A stretch of DNA of 6,681 bases from NCBI GenBank assembly GCA_033809415.1, contig JAPXLT010000259.1:1-6681 (forward strand), in the 5' to 3' direction. This DNA is from JAQVUB01 sp033809415. GTDB taxonomy: Bacteria; Verrucomicrobiota; Lentisphaeria; Oligosphaerales; Oligosphaeraceae. The position numbers and the translations under genes were made by a program. Below are positions 1-4,956 of this stretch, one piece after another; the stretch's first letter is position 1, and every line of letters starts with the position of its first letter. The notes under the pieces were generated by a model. The model made no database searches and was not told where the DNA came from. It was given only the letters and a program-made list of their open reading frames with translations.

Positions 1-1419
1 GCCTTCACTGGAAATTTCAGCTCCGCGCTTTCCAACCGGAATGGGGTAAATTTGACTTTTCTTGTCAAGGCAGCAAACCACGGTACTTTTGGTGCCGAAG
101 TCAATGCCAATAAGACTGCCTTGCTGTATGTCCTGATGCGGATTCCTGGCATAAAATGGCGGGGCAAGTTCGAACAGGACTTTATTTGCCGTCACGAGTG
201 AAGAGGCCAGGTCCCAATGCCCCTGGGTATGCTCGAAAAGCAAGTCCTCGCCGTATGGTTCAAGCTGCACCCTACGCTCATCCGATCTCAGATAATAGTC
301 CTTCATGGCATCTTGTACGCAACTTGACAAGGCTGCCGGAATATCTTTGTCGGAAATGAATGCATCCAATATTTGCGGAAGCGACTGCTCGCCTTTTCCC
401 GTCAAGTCAAGCGTAAGAGTGCCTTCGGCAAAATCCTTGAGAAACTTGTCCTGGTTCAGGTTGATCGTGTCATCATCAATTTTGATATACGGCATAAATT
501 TCTTAATGTTTTTGAGAGCTTTTTGCATGTGTTCCAAAGAACTAAGCGTCTCTGAATTTTGTAGAGCATTAAGTGTCTTTGAATCTTGCAAAAAATCGTA
601 AAATATTGCTAAATCGGAAAGCGTTGGTTTTATTTGTGTCCTAAGACGATATATAGGTGGTAACCATAATAATATTTTATCTTCAGACGACCAGTTAAAG
701 AAACAAAAACTTTCACTATAAAAATCTATGCATGATATTTGACATCTATCCAGTTTTTTATTGATTTGATCCGCAAGTTCATTTTTTAGTGTATTTTTTA
801 ATGTTGGCGTTGACAACGCATGCGAAAACTCAACTGTAAGAGATTCAATGGAATCGGCTATTAGTTTTGAGTAGCCATCAGATGTAAGAGCATTACAAGC
901 TATATACAAGTATCCTTCATTCTTTTTCTGTGCTGCAAATGGCAGCAGATGTTTCTTTTCAAAAAAGACTTTTAGTTCGTCCTCACACATAATACTCCCA
1001 CAGAATGGACCAAATTCTTTCGAAAAATCATCTACAGAAAATCTTTTTGGAAACTCCTTAAATTTCATATATACTTCGACAAGATCGAACTTATACGGGT
1101 CTGGAAAAATAGCGTGGATTTCTTTGCAATAGAATATTCCATCGAGTATTTCAATTATTCCTTCATTACTGTTCAGATGCGCTGAAAATTCAAGAAATGC
1201 ATCTGAAAGAAGCTTCTTTTGATCTTCAAGAATTTCTTTAGCTTTTTTCTTGCAGTATTCGTCTGCTTTCTGACAAGCATTTTCTCTGCATTCATCTAAA
1301 AGCGGGAGTTTGCAAATCTGTTTTGTGCGTTCCTCGCTTGACTGAAACACCGAGGTGGACTTTTCCTTTGCTTTATCTGTTTGAATATCCAGTCTTCGCT
1401 TATTCATATTTTTGCTCAT
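1..1419 (-). CDS. Hsp70-like ATPase with a ~435-residue N-terminal extension (partial, C-terminus off the left edge)
   Basis: The frame is open from ATG at 1419 to the window edge (473 codons, no stop). Near the visible end, residues 436-451 read LIGIDFGTKSTVVCCL, the phosphate-1 loop of the Hsp70/actin ATPase fold (D440, G442, T443), where DnaK proteins normally start. The 435 residues before it match no family I recognise. They are rich in Lys, Glu, Phe and Cys, look mostly helical, show no signal peptide, and end in a more conserved-looking stretch (LEPYGEDLLFEHTQGHWDLA). The start is supported by GAGGA at 1428-1432, 8 nt upstream and inside the end of the preceding GrpE-like gene, so the two are probably translationally coupled. 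The start is 4 nt after that gene's stop. Family knowledge: Hsp70 proteins hydrolyse ATP to bind and release client polypeptides in the cytoplasm. Inference: the extension gives a special client or partner. Substrate-binding domain and C-terminus cannot be seen. Confident for the Hsp70-type ATPase, not for the role. Confidence 0.87.
   Translation of the reverse strand, partial: MSKNMNKRRLDIQTDKAKEKSTSVFQSSEERTKQICKLPLLDECRENACQKADEYCKKKAKEILEDQKKLLSDAFLEFSAHLNSNEGIIEILDGIFYCKEIHAIFPDPYKFDLVEVYMKFKEFPKRFSVDDFSKEFGPFCGSIMCEDELKVFFEKKHLLPFAAQKKNEGYLYIACNALTSDGYSKLIADSIESLTVEFSHALSTPTLKNTLKNELADQINKKLDRCQISCIDFYSESFCFFNWSSEDKILLWLPPIYRLRTQIKPTLSDLAIFYDFLQDSKTLNALQNSETLSSLEHMQKALKNIKKFMPYIKIDDDTINLNQDKFLKDFAEGTLTLDLTGKGEQSLPQILDAFISDKDIPAALSSCVQDAMKDYYLRSDERRVQLEPYGEDLLFEHTQGHWDLASSLVTANKVLFELAPPFYARNPHQDIQQGSLIGIDFGTKSTVVCCLDKKSQIYPIPVGKRGAEISSEG
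543..596 (-). repeat. 27-bp imperfect tandem duplication inside the Hsp70-like gene
   Basis: Positions 543-569 and 570-596 are two adjacent 27-nt units sharing the core TAAGxGTCTxTGAATxTTG. In the coding frame they give two 9-residue units, DSKTLNALQ and NSETLSSLE, in the N-terminal extension. The length keeps the reading frame. It is probably a small in-frame duplication, lying in the AT-rich part of the gene. Confidence 0.6.
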
Positions 1420-1423
1420 TATC

Positions 1424-2242
1424 TCAGTCCTCGAGTTTAACCACAGCCTTTTTGTTGATTTTACCGGTATTTACTCCCTTGAGTCCCGGTAAAACAACTA
1501 GTTCAACCCGTCCAGACTGGGCGCCACTGTTCGATGGGATCATTGAGTCTGTCTTGAATTCACTGCCTTCAGATGGTTCGTATAATTCATACAGTGAGGC
1601 AGATGACAGGGAGGCTATATTCTCGCTGAAGAAAACAAACAGGGACTTTAATATTGCGGCGTAAGTTAAGCCATTGCTTTTTTGAACTTCCGTTCGACAA
1701 AATTCCCAGAAAAGCTCCTGGCGCTCCGTCTGAGCGCCGGAAATGAGGAATTTCCAAAGCGTTTCGCCGTTGATAATTCCGGCCATGGATTTGCGCAGAC
1801 TTTCCGGAAGGCTCCTATAAAGCTCATATTGTTTTTCTATAACGCTTGCACCGTCTAACTTTTGCTCATAGCCCTGCAATTTTTCCTGCAAGCCGACGAC
1901 AACAGCCTTGGCTCTTTCCAATTCCTTTACCGATGCATCACGGGCGGATTGTATTTTTTTCTCGGCATCCTCGCTTGTATTTTTTAGCGTCACACGAAGT
2001 GCGCGCAGCTCATTGTCCAAACGTTTTTTCTCTTCGTCAAGCCCGGCATTTTCTCGTTTCAATCTCTCAATTTCTGCCTTCAATTTTTTATTTTCGTCTT
2101 CAGTCTCTGACTTTCTGCTTTTATCCGGTACAGATGCTACATCGGAGATTTTTTGCCTGACCTCCGGGTCATTGTTCAAGAGACGTAGCAAGCATTTTTT
2201 AATTATTTCAAACAATTTCATGTCGTCTTCAGTCTCATTCAT
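1424..2242 (-). CDS. GrpE-like nucleotide exchange factor with long coiled coil
   Basis: This 272-residue protein has the GrpE layout: a long charged coiled coil (about residues 45-130, heptad-like Leu/Ile spacing), a helical middle (about 135-215, containing INGETLWKFLISG) and a C-terminal beta-type tail (about 225-270). The tail has GSEFK, then GRVELVVLPGLK, then GKINKKAVVKL, which matches the end of classical GrpE (EF...G.V..VL..GY...G..IR.A.V.V). Family knowledge: GrpE dimers release ADP from DnaK and contact its ATPase domain. The gene directly precedes the Hsp70-like gene with a 4-nt gap, so it probably serves that partner rather than the housekeeping DnaK. At 272 residues it is longer than usual GrpE (about 200). 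The start is uncertain: ATG at 2242 has no clear Shine-Dalgarno, and ATG at 2221 (residue 8) is an alternative. A similarity search has not been done, so GrpE-like is a motif call. Confidence 0.75.
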   Translation of the reverse strand: MNETEDDMKLFEIIKKCLLRLLNNDPEVRQKISDVASVPDKSRKSETEDENKKLKAEIERLKRENAGLDEEKKRLDNELRALRVTLKNTSEDAEKKIQSARDASVKELERAKAVVVGLQEKLQGYEQKLDGASVIEKQYELYRSLPESLRKSMAGIINGETLWKFLISGAQTERQELFWEFCRTEVQKSNGLTYAAILKSLFVFFSENIASLSSASLYELYEPSEGSEFKTDSMIPSNSGAQSGRVELVVLPGLKGVNTGKINKKAVVKLED

Positions 2243-2323
2243 AATTTTCGATTTCGATTATCAAGGTTTGTTGTTTCAAGGTGCGGGTTTTGAGCTGCCA
2301 CACGAGCACAATTGTAAAACACC

Positions 2324-2352
2324 AATATAACCACATGAAGAGAAAATCGCAA
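2324..2352 (-). promoter_or_regulatory. Candidate sigma70-type promoter for the GrpE/Hsp70 operon
   Basis: On the minus strand TTGCGA (2347-2352) is followed after exactly 17 nt by TATATT (2324-2329). It would give a leader of about 75 nt before ATG at 2242. This is a consensus-style reading only, and promoter rules for the host are unknown. Confidence 0.4.
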
Positions 2353-2405
2353 CCATAAACGATGATCAGATTTTTCCTCGGTTTTGGTTGGTTAGTTTTA
2401 TCTTT

Positions 2406-2465
2406 ACTCTATAATCCGACCTATGACAAAAGATGTCATGGTGGTATTGACTCGGAAAAAAAATC
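2406..2465. repeat. 60-bp dispersed repeat, copy 1
   Basis: The sequence from TTTAC through CTATGACAAAA to the A-run and ATC matches 3372-3431. The 45-nt core (2421-2465) differs at only about 7 positions. It lies upstream of the GrpE/Hsp70 operon. The second copy lies upstream of the zinc-finger gene, so both copies occupy a promoter-side position of a minus-strand gene. Confidence 0.65.
2423..2439. promoter_or_regulatory. Palindrome ATGACA-N5-TGTCAT (candidate operator)
   Basis: A perfect 6-bp inverted repeat with a 5-nt A-rich centre. Related TGAC-N7-GTCA palindromes occur at 3390-3404 and 5244-5260. It lies about 70 bp upstream of the candidate promoter for the GrpE-like gene. It could be a regulator binding site, a small hairpin, or simply part of the repeat. 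Confidence 0.35.
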
Positions 2466-2591
2466 TGGCATTGGCAATAGCTCTATAGCGCCTTTACGAG
2501 GCACGTCGATTTTGGGTGGAGACCGTGCCCAGGCCAGGGGTTAAGCATGGGTAAGCGCCCACGGCGTAATATATTATGCCGGAATCAGACC

Positions 2592-2654
2592 GATCTGCCT
2601 GACCTGTCCGACCTGTCCGACCTGTCCGACCTGTCCGACCTGTCCGACCTGTCT
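2592..2654. repeat. 9-bp tandem repeat array GACCTGTCC, about 7 units
   Basis: Five exact units of GACCTGTCC run from 2601 to 2645. Degenerate units flank them: GATCTGCCT at 2592-2600 and GACCTGTCT at 2646-2654. The equivalent place in copy B (about 5061-5072) has a single unit-like sequence, so the array expanded inside copy A. One plus-strand frame through it encodes an Asp-Leu-Ser repeat, but nothing indicates that it is translated. Confidence 0.9.
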
Positions 2655-2760
2655 GATCCAGCTAACCTGCCCCCTGCCCCCTGCACCCTTCACATCACAA
2701 CCGGGACGGTTGCGCCACTTTTTAAAGCGCATGCACCACTATCCGTCGGAGCAGCAACCC

Positions 2761-2808
2761 CTATAGAAAATTTCCGCGCTTTCCGTGTTTTCCGTGGACA
2801 AAAAATAG
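2761..2808 (-). repeat. CACGAAAA-type intergenic repeat, variant copy 1 (minus orientation)
   Basis: Read on the minus strand it starts CTATTTTTT, continues with three CACGGAAA-like blocks, and ends AAATTTTCTATAGGGGTTG. It matches 5133-5182 (minus), 5288-5332 (plus) and 6339-6390 (plus), with GGAAA where the others have GAAAA. It forms the right part of composite element A. Confidence 0.7.
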
Positions 2809-2847
2809 GTTGTGTGTGTCAGCCCGCGCCAAGCGTTTTAGCTGGTT

Positions 2848-3051
2848 TTACCAGATGATTTTGAAGAACTCAGCAATTCCCCGAAAAAGCATCGCCAGAA
2901 TGGCGCTTGGTACTATGGCGAGCGGGATAGTGATGAAGAATATGGGAAATAGAGGAAGAACGAAAGGGAGAAGCGCTATCCAGGCCAGTGCATAGCTGAT
3001 GGGATGAGCCAGCATATCCTTGTAGTAGTCGCGGAGAAATGCTCGAATCAT
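2848..3051 (-). CDS. Small membrane protein, 67 residues, unknown function
   Basis: The basic N-terminus (R3, R7, K11) is followed by a continuous hydrophobic stretch from about residue 17 to 64, rich in Leu, Ile, Phe, Ala and Pro. That is enough for two membrane spans, roughly 18-40 and 42-63, separated by a Pro/Phe-rich turn. There is no cleavable signal peptide. The positive N-terminus predicts that end in the cytoplasm. The start is well supported: AAGAGGAGG lies 9 nt upstream of ATG at 3051. The gene follows the zinc-finger gene by 27 nt and is probably co-transcribed with it. No family is recognised. Small hydrophobic proteins beside zinc-binding partners can be membrane anchors or effectors, but that is speculation here. 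The coding call is good, the function unknown. Confidence 0.75.
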   Translation of the reverse strand: MIRAFLRDYYKDMLAHPISYALAWIALLPFVLPLFPIFFITIPLAIVPSAILAMLFRGIAEFFKIIW

Positions 3052-3060
3052 AAATGTGTG

Positions 3061-3068
3061 CCTCCTCT
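3061..3068 (-). promoter_or_regulatory. Strong ribosome binding site for the small membrane protein
   Basis: CCTCCTCT on the plus strand reads AGAGGAGG on the mRNA, 9 nt before ATG at 3051. It fixes the start of the 67-residue membrane protein. Confidence 0.75.
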
Positions 3069-3078
3069 TGACGAAATG

Positions 3079-3324
3079 TCACAATGCGGGGCTATGTCTT
3101 CCCTTGTGTGCGCCATTGGGATGTTTTCCGCAGGGCTGTGCACACAGCACCGTCATGTTGGGGAACTTCATTCCGCAGTATTTGCATACATATTGCGCCT
3201 TGTCGCTTCCTTCATACAGGGCATGGCGTCCTTTGTGGGGACCATTCGGATGTCTTCCGCAAGAGCCGCAAGTGAGGGCTGTCATGTGCGGGAAAGTCAT
3301 TCCGCAGTATTTGCATTTTGGCAT
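3079..3324 (-). CDS. Zinc-finger protein with two tandem 43-residue Cys/His units, 81 residues
   Basis: The protein is almost wholly two copies of one unit, offset by 43 residues. Conserved candidate metal ligands are C4, C7, C22, H25, H30, H34 in unit 1 and C47, C50, C65, H68, H73, H77 in unit 2, that is C-x2-C-x14-C-x2-H-x4-H-x3-H. Shared text includes CKYCGM, HPNG and HKGRH. Each unit has enough ligands for at least one zinc ion. The start at 3324 has AGGAGG 6 nt upstream. The 43-residue (129-nt) duplication is also visible in the DNA (ATTCCGCAGTATTTGCAT at 3170 and 3299). The gene is followed after 27 nt by the membrane-protein gene. Upstream are a 60-bp repeat and a TGAC-N7-GTCA palindrome. 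I know of no characterised protein of this type. Nucleic-acid or protein binding is plausible for such fingers but not shown. Confidence 0.85.
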   Translation of the reverse strand: MPKCKYCGMTFPHMTALTCGSCGRHPNGPHKGRHALYEGSDKAQYVCKYCGMKFPNMTVLCAQPCGKHPNGAHKGRHSPAL

Positions 3325-3330
3325 CGTAAA

Positions 3331-3336
3331 CCTCCT
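3331..3336 (-). promoter_or_regulatory. Ribosome binding site AGGAGG for the zinc-finger gene
   Basis: AGGAGG on the minus strand lies 6 nt before ATG at 3324 and fixes that start. Confidence 0.75.
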
Positions 3337-3371
3337 GATGATTCGTTGAAATAAAAATTGGGCTTTGTTGT

Positions 3372-3431
3372 TACTTTACACCCGGACTATGACAAAATAT
3401 GTCAGAGTAGTGTTGATTCGGAGAAAAAATC
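3372..3431. repeat. 60-bp dispersed repeat, copy 2
   Basis: Matches 2406-2465, with the best agreement from CTATGACAAAA to the end (AAAAAATC). It fills most of the 109-nt gap between the 217-residue zinc-ribbon gene and the zinc-finger gene. That gap is the longest in the five-gene cluster, so it may mark a second transcription unit. Confidence 0.65.
3390..3404. promoter_or_regulatory. Palindrome TGACA-N5-TGTCA (candidate operator)
   Basis: TGACAAAATATGTCA is a 5-bp perfect inverted repeat in the gap upstream of the zinc-finger gene, about 65 nt before its start. It resembles the palindromes at 2423-2439 and 5244-5260. It lies inside the 60-bp repeat, so its likeness to the 2423 site may come from duplication. 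Confidence 0.35.
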
Positions 3432-3433
3432 GT

Positions 3434-4087
3434 TTATTCTTCTGTTTTTTTTGGTGGTGCATAGCGTAGCCATTCGAAGTTTCCGAAGCGTGCTTCAATT
3501 TGTTCATTGACTGTTCCGTCTTTTCCGCTGATGCAGGCTGTGACGAAGGCTTTCGAGTTGGGATAGCGTTCCGTGTCAATCGCTTCGAGTGCGGAACGGC
3601 TGATATCCCTGGCACCGACGGCCAGGCGTTTCTTTCCCGCCACGAACAAGACCTTTGCCTGGCATTTTTCCTTGAAATCATCGATTGTCATCTGTTCGGG
3701 TTCTCCGTCATCGTTCAGGGCGACGACCTGGCCGCCTCCCAGCAGGATGCAATAGGTCTTGCTTCCCTCGTTGCGGCAGTGGCCGATGGCACCCGGGCGT
3801 ATGTAGCGCACCTCCATCGTCTCCTTCAAGTCCTGCTTCAAATCCGACCAGGCCTCGCTGATTTCCGAGATCAGCTCCTTTGTGCTATCCTTGAAAAAAT
3901 CCCAGAATGATGTATCGAACATGTTCGTCTCCTCCATTTTGTTGCCGCATTTCTTGCAGGACGGCACTATTTTTGTCTCCCACCACGATGTAGGTGGATC
4001 GGGAGTGGAGCCTATTGTGGTTTCCCGATGCCCGCATTTCGGGCATTTCCAGTAGAAAAATTTCTGGTAACTAACAAAATTGCCCAT
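3434..4087 (-). CDS. Zinc-ribbon protein, 217 residues, unknown function
   Basis: The N-terminus carries a zinc ribbon: CPKCG (C15, C18) and CKKCG (C44, C47), separated by a 25-residue loop. A charged amphipathic helix follows (about 57-92, FWDFFKDSTKELI onward), then a C-terminal domain of about 120 residues with a Gly-rich turn (ILLGGGQVV, 114-122) and a beta/alpha look. I do not recognise that domain. There is no signal peptide or membrane segment. Start choice: ATG at 4087 has AGGAGG 7 nt upstream, like its neighbours. An alternative ATG at 4162 overlaps the preceding stop codon (ATGA) and would add 25 residues with a Pro run, but it lacks a Shine-Dalgarno. An internal ATG at 3922 also has a strong ribosome site. 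The gene is third in the minus-strand cluster. Zinc ribbons commonly bind nucleic acid or protein, so no specific role is assigned. Confidence 0.8.
   Translation of the reverse strand: MGNFVSYQKFFYWKCPKCGHRETTIGSTPDPPTSWWETKIVPSCKKCGNKMEETNMFDTSFWDFFKDSTKELISEISEAWSDLKQDLKETMEVRYIRPGAIGHCRNEGSKTYCILLGGGQVVALNDDGEPEQMTIDDFKEKCQAKVLFVAGKKRLAVGARDISRSALEAIDTERYPNSKAFVTACISGKDGTVNEQIEARFGNFEWLRYAPPKKTEE
3929..3935 (-). promoter_or_regulatory. Internal ribosome-binding-site-like sequence before in-frame ATG at 3922
   Basis: GGAGGAG on the minus strand lies 6 nt before an in-frame ATG (codon 56 of the 217-residue gene). Initiation there would give a 162-residue product without the zinc ribbon. Met-Glu-Glu codons alone could create the same sequence, so it may be chance. 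Confidence 0.35.
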
Positions 4088-4094
4088 AGCAATT

Positions 4095-4100
4095 CCTCCT
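4095..4100 (-). promoter_or_regulatory. Ribosome binding site AGGAGG for the 217-residue zinc-ribbon gene
   Basis: AGGAGG lies 7 nt before ATG at 4087. It is the reason for preferring this start over the longer frame that opens at 4192 or 4162. Confidence 0.7.
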
Positions 4101-4158
4101 GATGTTTTCGGTTTCTGATGCGTTACGACGATTGCAGGCGGTGGCGGTGGGAGATTGT

Positions 4159-4557
4159 TCATTCGACCAGGTCTTGCAGTTGAAAGATGCACTCGCTCTG
4201 CTTGCTCTGGAAAGCATCCAGCTTACCAAGCATAGTGGTAAGCGCATCGCCGCCGTCCAGCCAAAGCTTGTCCCGGAAGTCAAATTCCGGCATATCCGGG
4301 ACGATGCCGGTGGTGCCCAATTCCGCCTCGATTTCCTTTAGGTCCTCATTGACTGCTTCGAGAAAATCCCGCAGCAGGCATAGTTCCTCGATGACTTTCC
4401 GCTTTTGCGGTGTGATGCCATCCAGGTTATCATCGAGCTTGCAGATGATTTTCGAGACGCGACCCAGAATTTCCATGGCATGCTTGCTGCCCTCCATCGT
4501 CTGGCAGACTTGCAGCCACAGCTCCTTGTTGATAATCCGCTTTTCTTTTTCCGTCAT
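4159..4557 (-). CDS. Helical cytoplasmic protein, 132 residues, unknown function
   Basis: The sequence is charged and Leu-rich, with alternating hydrophobic positions typical of an all-helical bundle. One likely helical span is about residues 5-45, and another, Glu-rich (KRKVIEELCLLRDFLEAVNEDL), runs through about 50-80. A shorter Pro/Asp/Phe linker (about 85-95) and a final helix lead to the C-terminus (QLQDLVE). There is no signal peptide, membrane span or metal-binding cluster. AGGAGG lies 5 nt before ATG at 4557, which is preferred over an in-frame ATG at 4614 lacking such a site. The gene sits 53 nt after the 68-residue gene and just before the zinc-ribbon gene, in the same direction, and is probably co-transcribed with both. 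I do not recognise a family. A structural or adaptor role would suit such a protein but is not shown. Confidence 0.78.
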   Translation of the reverse strand: MTEKEKRIINKELWLQVCQTMEGSKHAMEILGRVSKIICKLDDNLDGITPQKRKVIEELCLLRDFLEAVNEDLKEIEAELGTTGIVPDMPEFDFRDKLWLDGGDALTTMLGKLDAFQSKQSECIFQLQDLVE

Positions 4558-4562
4558 GGCAA

Positions 4563-4568
4563 CCTCCT
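4563..4568 (-). promoter_or_regulatory. Ribosome binding site AGGAGG for the 132-residue gene
   Basis: AGGAGG lies 5 nt before ATG at 4557 and sets that start rather than the upstream ATG at 4614. Confidence 0.7.
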
Positions 4569-4610
4569 GATACGGCGCCTGTTCCCGAAGGAGCGGGCGC
4601 CCTGTTTCAA

Positions 4611-4817
4611 TCAAAACCCCCGACGAATTTTTGCGTTTGCTTCATCCGTGCCGTAGCGCCGCTTCAGTTCGGCAAACGCACCAACCTGATCACTTGAGCG
4701 GTTCCGTACCAGGCGGATCAGTTCACGGTCACTCTTTTCGCTCATCCTGGCAACAGTCTCCGAATCGCATCCGGCCTGTTTCTTGACCCTGTCAAACAAA
4801 TCATCGAGAAATCCCAT
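4611..4817 (-). CDS. Small charged protein, 68 residues, unknown function
   Basis: The first gene of the minus-strand cluster. The N-terminus (MGFLDDLFDRVKKQAG) is a short amphipathic helix of the kind that can lie on a membrane surface or a partner. The rest is a compact charged helical segment, SDRELIRLVRNRSSDQVGAF then AELKRRYGTDEANAKIRRGF. There is no Cys cluster (one Cys only), no membrane span and no signal peptide. AAAGGAG lies 6 nt before ATG at 4817. The TGA stop is 53 nt before the next start, so co-transcription is likely. Any promoter must lie in the 4818-4922 region, but I saw no convincing -35/-10 pair with normal spacing there. No family is recognised with confidence. The coding call rests on the ribosome site, gene-like composition and gene order. 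Confidence 0.72.
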   Translation of the reverse strand: MGFLDDLFDRVKKQAGCDSETVARMSEKSDRELIRLVRNRSSDQVGAFAELKRRYGTDEANAKIRRGF

Positions 4818-4956
4818 TGTCTGCTCCTTTTTCTTAATTGAGTTTTTCAGGAAAACACCGTAATACTATTGCCCAACTTCTTCTTTTTTGTGCAAGATTT
4901 TTCAGAAAAGCAATCTCCAAGTCATTGGCATATAAGCACTTCTATGTCTGATTGTG

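Larger units (their letters stand above)
2469..2833. repeat. Composite palindromic intergenic element, copy A
   Basis: Begins at CATTGGCA and ends at CGCCAAG, and aligns in order and orientation with 4923-5207. Shared landmarks are GCCTTTAC-AGGCAC, CCCAGGC, GGGGTTAAGCAT, ACGGCGTAATA, TTATGCC, CCGATCTG, ATCCGTC, AGCAGCAACCCC and GGTTGTG..GTCAGCCC. It is longer than copy B mainly because of the 9-bp array and C-rich tract. The CCCCAGGC hairpin that is perfect in copy B is damaged here, since one arm has lost bases. It directly follows the last of the five small genes. Confidence 0.75.
2243..2847. other. 605-bp gene-free spacer, repeat-rich
   Basis: I see no credible gene here. The short open frames depend on the tandem array and lack ribosome binding sites. 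From left to right it holds a candidate minus-strand promoter, a 60-bp repeat with a palindrome, and a composite palindromic element that contains a 9-bp tandem array, a C-rich CCCCCTG doublet (about 2668-2684) and a CACGGAAA-type repeat. It separates the GrpE/Hsp70 operon from the five small genes. Confidence 0.7.

Noticed and set aside
156..601. Plus-strand frames at the left end
   Set aside because: They oppose the continuous open frame of the Hsp70-like gene, which carries a diagnostic ATPase motif.
1908..2330. A plus-strand 140-codon Ser/Phe-rich frame
   Set aside because: It is the antisense shadow of the GrpE-like coiled coil. Ser/Phe richness is the usual complement of Glu/Lys codons.
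2592..2654. A CRISPR array
   Set aside because: The units are 9 bp and directly adjacent with no spacers, and no cas genes are in the window.
2842..2854. A short inverted repeat CTGGT-TTT-ACCAG as terminator of the small-gene cluster
   Set aside because: The stem is only 5 bp, it overlaps the stop codon and is not followed by a clear T run on the minus strand.
2547..2858. A plus-strand frame with an Asp-Leu-Ser repeat
   Set aside because: The open frame results from the 9-bp tandem array, whose length is a multiple of three. It has no ribosome site and crosses non-coding repeats.
3069..3081. A fourth palindrome, TGAC-N5-GTCA, upstream of the membrane-protein gene
   Set aside because: The spacing is 5 rather than 7 and it includes the stop codon of the zinc-finger gene, so chance is likely. 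It is not counted with the three candidate operators.
3500..3910. A plus-strand 136-codon frame
   Set aside because: Antisense of the zinc-ribbon gene, with no ribosome site and no recognisable features.
4818..4922. A sigma70-type promoter for the five-gene cluster
   Set aside because: TTGCAC and TAGTAT-like hexamers are present on the minus strand but 21 nt apart, and no pair with normal spacing convinced me.
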